Assembly (NCBI GenBank): GCA_029817715.1
Contig: JARUPY010000606.1
Location: 6,448,001-6,512,000, forward strand
Direction: 5' to 3'
DNA: 64,000 bases
Source of the DNA: Melastoma dodecandrum
Taxonomy: Eukaryota; Streptophyta; Magnoliopsida; Myrtales; Melastomataceae
Below the pieces are notes generated by a model that did not search any database, was not told where the DNA came from, and was given only the letters and a program-made list of their open reading frames with translations. Below, one piece after another: positions 25,400 through 35,108 of this stretch (the stretch's first letter is position 1; every line of letters begins with the position of its first letter). Position numbers and translations under genes: made by a program.

Positions 25400-28300
25400 T
25401 TAAGTGTAGTAACGTCGGAGAGCGTCCGCATTGATTGGTTGTGATAGTTCTCCTCCATCCATCTTTGTTAGGATGGTCGCTCCTCCTGAGAAAGCGTGTT
25501 TGACGACGAATGGTCCCTCGTAGTTTGGAGCAAATTTTCCCCTAGGATCTTTGACGTTTGGAAGGATCCGTTTGAGGACGAGGTCTCCTGGCTTGTACTT
25601 GATCTCTTTGACCTTTTTATTGAATGCCCTGGACATGCGTTGTTGATAACATTGCATGTGGTCGATTGCAGCAAGTCGTCTCTCATCGATGAAGTCGAGA
25701 TGGGCGAGGTGGTGATTAACCTTCTCTTCTTCGGTCATGTTGCTTTGGGACGAGATCCGGAGACTAGGCAGCTTGACCTCTGCTGGAATGACTGCTTGAG
25801 TGCCATAGACGAGTTCAAAGGGAGTTGCCCCAGTCGAAGTGCGCATCGTCGTCCGGTAAGCGAGTAATGCGAAAGGGAGCTTCTCGTGCCAATCTCGATA
25901 TGTGATTGCCGTCTTCTGAAGAATCCTTTTCATGTTTTTGTTGGCAGCTTCGACTGCACCGTTCATTTGTGGACGGTATGGTGAAGAGTTCAAGTGTTTG
26001 ATTCGAAATTCAGTACATAGAGTATTCATTTGGTTGCCGTTGAAGTTTGTGCCGTTGTCGGTGACGAGCAGCTCTGGTACTCCGTATCTGGCGATGATGT
26101 TTGCCCGCATGAAACGTATAATGTTATTCGCGGTGACTTCCTTGAAAGATTGTGCTTCGATCCATTTAGTAAAGTAGTCGATGGCGACCAGTATGAATCG
26201 ATGTCCGTTTGATGCCTTGGGATTAATCGGCCCGATAACGTCCATGCCCCACATTGAGAATGGCCACGGTTCAAACAGTGGGTAGAGCCTTGTTGGAGGG
26301 ACGTGCACCTTGTTGCTGTAGATCTGACATTTGTGGCAGGTTTTGACGTATTTGATGCAGTCGGCCTCGATTGTGAGCCAATAGTATCCCTGACGCATGA
26401 TCTTCTGAGCGAGAGCATAACCATTCATGTGTGGTCCACAAACGCCTTCATGGACTTCAAAGATGATGGCCTGGGCTTCCTGTTCGGTAACGCACCGCAT
26501 GAGGGTTGTTGTGAAGGACTTCTTGTAGAGCACGTCGCCATTGAGGAAGTAGCTCCTTGCAATCCTTCGAATGAATTTGCGTTCCTTTCCTGTGCTGCCT
26601 TGGGGAAATGCGTTCGTCTCTAGGTAAGATTTGATGTCTGTGAACCATGGTGGTGAGTCCCCAGGTTGGCAAAGCTCGACGTGCATGCAGCTCGGATCCT
26701 CGGCGATGTCGATGCGAAGAGGCTCGATGTCCATTTCTCCTGCTAATGGAATCATTGATGCAAGAACAGCAAGAGCGTCAGCGAAACGATTATCTGCCCG
26801 TGGGAGGTAATTAAATTCAATATCAATGAATTGGCGGGCTAGTGTTTGTAGGTATTCCTGATATGGGATAAGCTTTGGATCCCGTGTGCGCCATGCCCCG
26901 TTTGTTTGGGAGATAATGAGTGACGAATCTCCATAAACGTCAAGAAATCGGACCCGCATGTCGAGTGCACGTAATAGGCCGAGGATGCACGCTTCGTATT
27001 CAGCGATGTTGTTTGTGCAAGGGAAAGTGACTTTTGCAGCTGTTGGATAATATTGTCCGTCTGGGGATATCACTACCGCTCCAATACCTGAACCAGAAGA
27101 GTTGACTGCACCGTCGAAATACATTGTCCACCTTTGCTGCGACTCGGTGAGGAAAATGTTTTCGTCTAGTAATTTGATTTCTAAAGGAGAATTATCTGTC
27201 CCTGGATATTCTGCAATGTGATCAGCGATTGTTCTACCTTTGATTGACTTAGTTGAGTGAAATCTGATGTCGAATTCAGCTAGCTGCAACTACCACTTGG
27301 AGATTCTTCCTATCAGTGTTGGTTTGTCAAAGAGATACTTGAGGGGATCATTTTCGGATACTAGTAAGATCTCATAGTGGAGAGTGTACTGTCGAAGTCG
27401 GTGTAGTACCCAAACAAGTGCGCAACAGGTACGTTCTGACATAGTGTACCGGGACTCGCAATTAGTGAATTTCTTGCTCAAGTAGTAAATTGCATGTTCC
27501 TTGGCGCCTGGCAGCTGTTGGGCAAGCATGGCTCCGAATGACTCTTCTCGAACTGTGAGGTAGAACGTGAGAGGGTGCCCCGGCTTTGGCGGGATGAGGA
27601 CGGGCGGTTCTGTTAGATAAGCCTTTATCTGCTCGAACGCGGTTTTACAGTCGTCGTCCCACTCAAATTTTACATCTTTCCTTAGTTTCTTGAAGAGGGG
27701 TTTACATGTATCTGCCAAATTAGAGATGAACCTTCCAATGTAGTTGACGCGACCCATGAAGCCCCGAATCTCCTTAACTGACTTTGGTGCTGAGAGATCG
27801 CGAATTGCCTTGATTTTGTCGGGGTCGATTTCGATACCTTTGCTGCTGACAACGAACCCTAGAAGTTTGCCTGATGTCGCCCCGAAGACGCACTTGGCCG
27901 GATTGAGACGAAGCTTGTACTTGCGAAGTCGTTCGAATAGCTTGCGGAGAACAACAGTGTGGTATTCTTCCGCTCTGGATTTTGCGATCATATCGTCGAC
28001 GTAGACTTCGATTTCTCGGTGCATCATGTCATGGAAGAAGACCACCATTGCGCGTTTATAAGTTGCCCCCGGCGTTCTTGAGTCCGAAAGGCATGACCCG
28101 GTAGCAAAATGTGCCCCAGGGTGTTGTGAAAGTCGTTTTCTCCTTGTCTTCTTCAGCCATACGTATTTGGTTGTACCCGGAAAATCCATCCATGAAAGAA
28201 AACCTGTTAAAACCAGCAGTATTGTCTACAAGCAAGTCGATGTGCGGCAGAGGGAAGTCGTCTTTGGGACTCGCTTTGTTAAGGTCACGGTAATCGACGC

Positions 28301-28803
28301 AGACTCGGACCTTCCCATTTTTCTTGATGACGGGGACGATGTTGGCAACCCATTGTGGGTACTTGGCTACCTCGATGAAGTTGACCTTGAGGAGTTTGTC
28401 CACTTCTTCCTTGATTGCAAGAGCTAGCTCGGGCTTGTACCGTCGTTGTTTCTGCTTAGTGGGACGGATTAGTGGATCAGTGGGGATTTTGTGCTCCACT
28501 ATCTCCGGGTCTAGACCTGGCATATCCGCATACGTCCAAGCGAAGATATCTGAAAACTCCCTGAGTAGGTTGACGATGCTCTTGGCCTCATCTGTTGGGA
28601 GATCAGCACCGATGTGTAGCTCTTTGGGCTCATCATCCGTTCCGATGTTGATTGTTTTGGGTTCTTGTAATGTTATCTCCTTTGGTTCTTCATGTCGTTG
28701 GAGACCTAGCTCGAGACCATGGTAGCCATCGAGGGATCTTGGGTTATCTATGATCACTTCATCATGTTCTGGGGTATTTTCAGGTACGTCCGAAGCGCCG
28801 TTC
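25400..28803 (-). pseudogene. pol: Ogre pol: RT, RNase H, second RNase H and integrase
   Basis: Polyprotein that copies the element's RNA and inserts the DNA. RT: VPVIKKNGKVRVCVDYRDLN, SFMDGFSGYNQIRMAEEDK, catalytic EVYVDDMIAKS. RNase H: FYLTVREESFGAMLAQQLPG. Second RNase H: WTMYFDGAVNSSGSGIGAVV. Integrase: HxH...CHKCQ zinc site, GMDVIGPINP, VTDNGTNFNG and a glutamate in QMNGAVEAANK, then a C-terminal GKFAPNYEGPFVVK module. Two lesions are visible. An extra base in a five-C run (28066-28070) shifts the frame just before YVDD, and a TAG at 27290-27292 replaces the codon after RISKW. Elsewhere the frame is open. The frame starts at a splice acceptor (28804/28803), not at an ATG. The copy is non-autonomous as written unless the run length is a sequencing error. 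Confidence 0.92.
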
Positions 28804-29120
28804 CTACATGTAAGAACAAGTCAAGATCGTGCTTGTAGCTGAATTGCATGAAATTTGAATTATTATACTATGTGCAACTATGGTAAGTCAAGCGTTCCAA
28901 AATAGAATAAAACATTAAAACATTGTGGGATCAGTCCTCAGCGGGGCCCTCGTTGTTTCCTCAGATTCGCCCATTAACATCAGCGTCCCGATCCCACAGA
29001 CACTAACTCGAGTCACGTTACATACGGACAACCTTGCTAGTCCGCGACCAGAATGTAGCAAGGTAAATTATTCTAGACTCGATTATTCTAAGTGCAAAAA
29101 GTAAAGTTGGAAAGGTTCAC
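28804..29120 (-). other. Probable spliced intron between gag-pro and pol
   Basis: On the minus strand the donor is GAAGG|GTGAAC at 29121/29120 and the acceptor is TACATGTAG|GAAC at 28804/28803. Removing 317 bases joins gag-pro to pol in frame (phase 2) and removes the gag-pro stop TGA at 29117-29119. Ogre elements are known to carry an intron exactly here. Splicing is inferred from sequence only. Confidence 0.7.
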
Positions 29121-30715
29121 CCTTCGAGCGGCATGTCTGACTCAGCCGGGTTCGACGCTTCCATCATGTTGATTTCTTCTTCGGGCTCTTGTGCCTCAAT
29201 CTTCAAACCCTCCACCTGCTCGGAGAGGATCTCACCTTCCATTGTCGTTGCTGACGAACGAACAAAAGGGATGGCTGACTTGCCGCCAGTGCGCATGTCC
29301 TGGATTGTTATCTTAGGCCTCCGTGGTTCATTACCATTGGATCCGAGAGCGCGTGTCCCCAACTGGGTAGGTATATCGATCGGATGTCGGATGCCCTGCC
29401 CTTCAGCTCCGAGTCCTTGACCAGGCCGGTACCCGAATCTGATGAACTGTCGAGCAGCGCTGCGGTTGCCCCGACCCATTAGGGGATCTGACCTGAAGTC
29501 CCTCCTGACCATGTTCACCATCTCGAACGCTTGAGCCGTCGATGGTTCGCCAGCTGGTTCTCCGACGTAAGGCATGTCAATTTCATGGCACAACTCCATG
29601 GTACACTCCCCTTTGACTGTGATGAGCTTGCCATCTGAAGGAAAACGGACCATCTGGTGCAAAGTCGAAGGGATTGCCCCGGCTTGATGGATCCACGGAC
29701 GTCCTAGCAGCATGTTGAAGGATCCGGCGGTCTCAAGAATTTGGAATGCGGAGGAGAAGAGAGTGGGCCCCACTTTAATCTCTAGAGTCACCTCGCCGTG
29801 GGCCTGACGTTTTGCGCCGTCAAAAGCTCGAATGGTCAAGCTGGAAGGTGGGAGTTTCTCGATGTTGATACCGAGCTTATGAGCCACATCGAGTGGGATG
29901 ATGTTGACTCCAGACCCTCCGTCGATGAGCACCTTGGAAACAATAGTATCGCGACATTTGAGCGTGATGAACAAAGCGCTGTTGTGGTCCTGTCCTCCTT
30001 CCGGGAGGTCATCTTCCGAGAAGGTGATGGCATTGTTTGCCAGCATGCCGTTCATGTACGAGTCTAGCGCGTTGACCTCAATCTCTTCCGGTACGTGTAC
30101 TTCAGCCAGAAATTTCTCCAACATCTCCCTGTGTTTGTCAGAAGAATGGATCAAGTCGAAAAGAGAAATATGGGCGGGTTGCTTCCTCAGCTGCTCCACA
30201 ATGTTGTAGTCACTTTCTTTCACCGAGTAGATCACCTTGCGAATTTGCTCATTCGACGGCCCCTTGGGCTTTGAAGACTCAGGCTGCTGTTGAGGCTCTG
30301 GAGCCGGCACCACTCTTCCCGAACGGGTGATGAGCTCGACTTCTGGGCTGGGTGTCATGCCACTTGGACCAATGACAACTGGACCCCTTGGTTCCATCTG
30401 TATCGGTGCAGGTACTTGAGACGGCATCTCCGATTGTGTTGGACCCAATGGGATGTAGACATATGGTGCTCGAGGGAGTACTTGGGGGAAAATGTCCGGT
30501 ATAGCGGCATGCATCTGTAAAGGGTGTGTATCTCCTCCGTAGGATCCACGTCCACGTCCACGGCCTCGTCCTCGTCCTCGTCCTCGACCGCGATTGGTCT
30601 CGATCATGTTGATATATTCTTTTCCTTCGAACTCACGCGTCTTGACCTCCGTATCATCCACCTTCTTAATATCAGACTCCTTTTGCTTCTTGGCTTGTCT
30701 AATATATGTCGTCAT
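29117..30715 (-). CDS. Ogre gag-pro C-terminal part: RG-rich segment, aspartic protease, G-patch
   Basis: 532 codons. An Arg-Gly run (GRGRGRGRGRG) lies near residue 45, followed by Pro-rich sequence. The protease active site is VLIDGGSGVNIIP near residue 265, with GRPWIHQAGAIPSTLHQ downstream. A G-patch-like motif (FGYRPGQGLGAEGQG) lies near residue 430. Proteases of this type process the polyprotein. The frame begins six bases after the gag stop in a different frame, so expression needs a frameshift or a separate start, or one indel has split an original fusion. If the intron is used, the stop at 29117-29119 is removed and the protein continues into pol. Confidence 0.85.
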   Translation of the reverse strand: MTTYIRQAKKQKESDIKKVDDTEVKTREFEGKEYINMIETNRGRGRGRGRGRGRGRGSYGGDTHPLQMHAAIPDIFPQVLPRAPYVYIPLGPTQSEMPSQVPAPIQMEPRGPVVIGPSGMTPSPEVELITRSGRVVPAPEPQQQPESSKPKGPSNEQIRKVIYSVKESDYNIVEQLRKQPAHISLFDLIHSSDKHREMLEKFLAEVHVPEEIEVNALDSYMNGMLANNAITFSEDDLPEGGQDHNSALFITLKCRDTIVSKVLIDGGSGVNIIPLDVAHKLGINIEKLPPSSLTIRAFDGAKRQAHGEVTLEIKVGPTLFSSAFQILETAGSFNMLLGRPWIHQAGAIPSTLHQMVRFPSDGKLITVKGECTMELCHEIDMPYVGEPAGEPSTAQAFEMVNMVRRDFRSDPLMGRGNRSAARQFIRFGYRPGQGLGAEGQGIRHPIDIPTQLGTRALGSNGNEPRRPKITIQDMRTGGKSAIPFVRSSATTMEGEILSEQVEGLKIEAQEPEEEINMMEASNPAESDMPLEG

Positions 30716-30720
30716 AAGGT

Positions 30721-33048
30721 TCAGGGTATAGCCACATTGGGTGGCATGTAGTGAGTGCGCATGCGGGGTCGGCGTCTCCAGCTTCGTCCCCTATTGAGCT
30801 CCGTAACGTTGCCGCGTTCAGTGTTCTCCTGCTCCACTTCATGTAAATGCACCTCCTCTTCATGATCAACCAGCGGCGTGAAGGGATTTGTCCCGACATA
30901 ATTGACGTGCGCGGGCAATGGGTTGCTCATGACATTTGGAGTCGTAGCCGGTGTCGCGAACGTAATAACGCCGTCATCCGGCAAGTTCTTAATCTTGAAT
31001 TTGAGCGCGATGCAATCCTTGGTGTCGTGCCCCAGTGCTCCAGAGTGATATTGACAACTCGCCTTGGGGTTGTAGCCAAAAGAAGAAGGGTTGGTCGGTT
31101 TGGGGTCCACGGGTGAGATGAAGCCCATGTCTCTCAGCCGGGTAAACATGACATCTAATGGATCGGGGGTCGGAACCAGGTCCACCAATCTGCGTCGGGG
31201 ACGTTCTTGTTGTGCAAGCTTTGGCTGCTGGCGCATCATCACAGGAGCGGGCAGTCTAGGATTGGCCACCATAGGCACAGGCGGTCTAATGGTAGCGACA
31301 GCGTAGGTCCTCGATGCATATGAAGTCGGCGATGCCATTGCCTTATTGTGCTCTGCAGCCGCGACGAGCTCCTTGGGCTTTAGTTTGACGACCGGCTTTA
31401 CTGAAGGGGAAGGAATCAGTCCTTCTCGGTTCACCACAACGAGTTTATCTGCATTAATGACCGCTTGGGCAAAGTTTGTGATGGTCTGGCCAATCATGTA
31501 AGGTAGGTACTCGCGCGGGAGGAGTTGGAAAAACTCGTCTATCAACTCCTTTTCTTTTAAAGCTGGCTTAATCTGCGAGGCCATCTCCCTGAACCGATAA
31601 GCAAATTGTTTGATGTCCTCAGAGCGGTACCTTTTCAACTTCCGCAAGTCTGATATCGTGGGTGCCATTTCGACATTGAAACTGTAGTAATTGAGAAAGT
31701 CAAGAGCCAACTCCCTGAATGTCGCGTACTGGTTCACATCCTTGGTGTAATACCAGTGCAGCGCCGACTCCGCTAAACTCTCCTGAAACATGGCGATGCG
31801 AAACTTATCATCCACCGGGTACACAGCCATCTTGTGGCAGAAGTGTTTTAGATGTAATTCCGGGCAGCCGTTTCCACGGAACTTCTCAAATTCAGGCATT
31901 TTAAACTTCGGCGGGACTTGAATTTGTGGGACATGGTAGTTGGCATACTCCCAGTTGTGACCTCGTTGTCCCTGAATGGCGTTGAGGCGCTCTTCCATCC
32001 TCGCCATACGACGCGCCTCCTCTTCTTGCATAGAGGCAATCTTAGCCTCGAGTCTTGTCTCGAAAGCGTCGGCCTGCTGCTGTTCGCCAAATAGTTCATT
32101 CACGATAGCCGCGTTACGGTTTCTTAAGTTTGGTACGGTCGGGTCTGCATGCGCTGCCGAGGGCGGTGTGATCGGTATAGGGATTCTGAAGCCGGCAGTT
32201 GTAGAGGTGACAGGAAAATAGGGCGATGGCCCAAGTGGTGCTGATTGATAGGGAGTTGGCCCTGGTACGGATGGTTGAGGGTAGTATGGTGGAAGGTATG
32301 GTGGTGTTGTGGTTGAAGGAAAAGGCGGCCCACGCATGTATGGGTTATAGAAGGGTGCTATACTTGCGGAGATAGCGGATCCGGAGATGGCATGGTTATA
32401 GGGGGTTGGAAGGCTTGATGAAGCGATTAGACTTGGCTGAAAATGTGGGTAGTAAGGTGGCATTGAAGACGTGGTAGATCCAGGCATAACAGGGGGAAGA
32501 TGGGGGTTTTGGGTGACAACAAGAGCAGGTATGGCTGCAGTCTGTCGTTGGAGTAGCTCAGTCATCATCGTCTTCAAAGATGACAACTCTGCGGTGAGCG
32601 ACTCGACTTTGTTTCCCAAGGAATTGTCGTCGGCACTTTGGGCCGGTGCTGGTGGTGCAGGAGGAGATGACGCAGCGATTGGCATCGTTGATCTTGGTAT
32701 AGCCGGTGCGGAGAAAGTCATCGGTGGGATATATGTCGAAGACGCATTTCCTCCTGATGATCGCCCGATGATGAAGACCGTGGCTTGGGAAGACAGCGGT
32801 GGAAAAGTTTCCAAGGAAACCACAGGTACTGCCGTTGATGAAGGCACAACGACGGCGGGAGTTGGAGTAGCAATCGCTGCGGTTGATCCTATGTTGGACG
32901 TCGTCATATCGGTTGAGGAAACTCCTGAGCTGGCCATGCGTATCGTCCGGCTTCGCAGCTCGAACGGACGTGTCCTCGGGAGATTAATTTTGGTACCTTG
33001 GGGAGAAAATCGAAATGAGAGTTGAATCAGCCTCAATTGTGAGTTCAT
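30721..33048 (-). CDS. gag: Ogre gag (capsid) protein
   Basis: 775 codons. A long Pro/Ser/Ala/Thr-rich N-terminal region precedes a coiled-coil-like stretch (RLEAKIASMQEEEARRMARM) and the retrotransposon gag domain (FEKFRGNGCPELHLKHF; FQESLAESALHWYYT; FAYRFREMASQIKPALKEKE). CQYHSGALGHDTKDC near residue 690 is a zinc-knuckle-like motif of Tat gags. The protein would package the element's RNA. No internal stops are seen. The frame ends MPPNVAIP followed by TGA. Confidence 0.9.
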   Translation of the reverse strand: MNSQLRLIQLSFRFSPQGTKINLPRTRPFELRSRTIRMASSGVSSTDMTTSNIGSTAAIATPTPAVVVPSSTAVPVVSLETFPPLSSQATVFIIGRSSGGNASSTYIPPMTFSAPAIPRSTMPIAASSPPAPPAPAQSADDNSLGNKVESLTAELSSLKTMMTELLQRQTAAIPALVVTQNPHLPPVMPGSTTSSMPPYYPHFQPSLIASSSLPTPYNHAISGSAISASIAPFYNPYMRGPPFPSTTTPPYLPPYYPQPSVPGPTPYQSAPLGPSPYFPVTSTTAGFRIPIPITPPSAAHADPTVPNLRNRNAAIVNELFGEQQQADAFETRLEAKIASMQEEEARRMARMEERLNAIQGQRGHNWEYANYHVPQIQVPPKFKMPEFEKFRGNGCPELHLKHFCHKMAVYPVDDKFRIAMFQESLAESALHWYYTKDVNQYATFRELALDFLNYYSFNVEMAPTISDLRKLKRYRSEDIKQFAYRFREMASQIKPALKEKELIDEFFQLLPREYLPYMIGQTITNFAQAVINADKLVVVNREGLIPSPSVKPVVKLKPKELVAAAEHNKAMASPTSYASRTYAVATIRPPVPMVANPRLPAPVMMRQQPKLAQQERPRRRLVDLVPTPDPLDVMFTRLRDMGFISPVDPKPTNPSSFGYNPKASCQYHSGALGHDTKDCIALKFKIKNLPDDGVITFATPATTPNVMSNPLPAHVNYVGTNPFTPLVDHEEEVHLHEVEQENTERGNVTELNRGRSWRRRPRMRTHYMPPNVAIP

Positions 33049-33247
33049 TTTGGACGCATGATATGTGGTGATGCATGATTATGTCTAATGCAAGGATTGG
33101 ATTGTAATTACAATGAACACAATCCAAGAGAGAGAAAACAAGTTAGCAACACGACGTCTAAGCTAAAGTTTATTACAAAGAGTATTAAAAAGTTTGATGA
33201 ATATAAGATGAAATGAGATTTCAAGTCCGTTATGATAGAGTCGATCT

Positions 33248-34423
33248 TCAAATGCGATCCCAAGGAGTAATGCGCTTCTTTTGGAAACGGGCTGACTGGG
33301 CGTCGATGTCCTTCTGATGTTTTGGGGGAAGGTCGAACTCTTTCTCTATGAGAGTCATCCACACGCGTGCGAAGTGTGTCGTTGCTCGTCGAATTACGCC
33401 TATCGGTGGTGGGTTATCTAGGTCGATTGGATCAAATGGTTTAGTTGGTGCTGCTCTGATCCGCGGAAGTCCTCCGAACTGGTGCATGACCCGTGCTGGA
33501 CAGTAGTAGGACGTCCCGGTGATCCCAACGATCGGGATGTAATCTCCATCTAGGGAGCTTATGATAGCCCAGTCCACGTCGAAGCATTTGGCCATCGGAT
33601 AGAAGTCCTCAGGCTCCAGAGAGCGGAAGAGAGCTCGGACACCAGCAAATGTGCGAGTCGGAAGGCGAGCACGTCCTGATATGCGGTCGAGCAAATCTGG
33701 AAATTGTTCTCGTCTGAACGATTCTCCGGTGATGCCGATGTGGATGTAGAACCATGCCTGGAGTAGTGTCGGGCTGAAGGTGAATTTGTGATTCTGCACC
33801 CCCTCTCTAGCTCTGCGCGCAATTCGGGTAAGGCTGTAATTTGTTTCGCCGACCAGGTTGGGAAGGAAAGGTCTTCCTTCGATGATTGCTTTTGTCAGGT
33901 AGACTGTTCGCTTGTTGAGCAATGCCTCACTGTATGGGTAGAGTATCGTCCCTGTGAACAAGAGGATAAAGGCCCTTGCTGATCCTTGACCGTCTCCCAT
34001 GTGTGGCTCATACGGTGTGTTGCGTAACTCGAAGAGCTTGTTGACGTTGATATGTCCTTCCACGGTAAACAAGTTAGGTACCACTGCTGGTGAGATTTGA
34101 AGGAGACGAGCAATGTAGTTCCTCGGCTTGTCATCGTAAGGTAGGGGGAGGATTCCTGAGTGAGGAGGTAGTGCAGAGAAGTCCCCATATTCTTCGTAAG
34201 TCGGCGCCAGTTCTAAAGTGCCAAATCTGAAGGTGTAGCTCTCGGGATCCCAGCGAGCGACGAGATGCTGAAGCAGGAACCAGTCGACTTCCATGCGGAT
34301 GAGGTGAAAGAGACCTCCAAGCTTTTGTTGTACGAACTCTCTTTCTGAGGGTCTGAGGACATCGAGCCACCGTCGAAGCAAATCCGTAGATGGAACCCCC
34401 TTGCGTAGCGCTATTGATTCCAT
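33248..34423 (-). CDS. Ogre ORF1 protein (plant-mobile-domain-like)
   Basis: 391 codons between the primer-binding site and gag, the position of the extra ORF1 that defines Ogre elements. The start MESIALRKGVPSTDLLRRWL is followed by VDWFLLQHLVARWDPESYTF and FGTLELAPTYEEYGDF. These resemble the plant-mobile-domain or DUF7745 type found in many plant transposon-linked proteins (recognised from pattern, not from a search). Its biochemical role is unknown in the literature I know. The frame is fully open, which suggests selection until recently. No signal peptide or membrane segment is seen. Confidence 0.85.
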   Translation of the reverse strand: MESIALRKGVPSTDLLRRWLDVLRPSEREFVQQKLGGLFHLIRMEVDWFLLQHLVARWDPESYTFRFGTLELAPTYEEYGDFSALPPHSGILPLPYDDKPRNYIARLLQISPAVVPNLFTVEGHINVNKLFELRNTPYEPHMGDGQGSARAFILLFTGTILYPYSEALLNKRTVYLTKAIIEGRPFLPNLVGETNYSLTRIARRAREGVQNHKFTFSPTLLQAWFYIHIGITGESFRREQFPDLLDRISGRARLPTRTFAGVRALFRSLEPEDFYPMAKCFDVDWAIISSLDGDYIPIVGITGTSYYCPARVMHQFGGLPRIRAAPTKPFDPIDLDNPPPIGVIRRATTHFARVWMTLIEKEFDLPPKHQKDIDAQSARFQKKRITPWDRI

Positions 34424-35083
34424 GAGATCAACCTACAAGCTTGGATTTCATTCAATTGTAACAACAATCCAATCCAAATCCTAATATGATGCGAATTCGC
34501 ACGCGAGTTATTTACGTTTGAAAAGTAATGACATTGAACAAATATAGATGTGTTGATGCATCTATTATTAATCAGCAGACACTTATGCAGAATGAATGTA
34601 AATGAATGTAATAAGGGAAATGGGGAGTAAAGGGATTGAGAAAACCCCCGCAACCAACCCAAACCGCTGCAAAAATGAACAAAATTAGTTCTTACAATTT
34701 ATCGCATACAAGACCTGTCCCTGCACAGGTAGCAGTCACTTAGTAACAAATAAATGCATATGCCGTGTCTGGTACCTGTAGTGAACAAACAATACTAGAC
34801 TCTCGGATGAAGGCTTCTAAACCTCCCTCGGACTGAGGGAGGCGGGGTCCCGGCCAAAAACCATACCGCAAATAGCAGCAGGCTGAGCCTCTCGGTGACC
34901 CCCCTAAAAAAAATCCTAGCCCCGGGTTCGGGCACTCCTAGACATGCCTAGTAAGCGGTAAACAAACACAACCATGAGGGCAGAGAAAGGGCACCGAGCC
35001 AAGCAATGACATGCGCAAACAAGAACTCCTCTCCGCATGGGGATTGAAAATGTAAGAGTGTTCGAAAAGAATCCACATGCATA
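34424..35083 (-). other. Ogre 5' leader between primer site and ORF1
   Basis: About 660 bp of untranslated leader on the minus strand. No conserved frame is seen. It should hold the RNA packaging signal, which I cannot identify. Confidence 0.6.
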
Positions 35084-35101
35084 TCCCCAGCGGAGTCGCC
35101 A
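35084..35101 (-). other. Primer-binding site, tRNA-Arg type
   Basis: The minus strand reads TGGCGACTCCGCTGGGGA, seven bases downstream of the 5' LTR end. The TGGCGA start and the sequence match the tRNA-Arg primer sites described for Ogre elements, from memory. Confidence 0.75.
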
Positions 35102-35108
35102 TCCGGGA

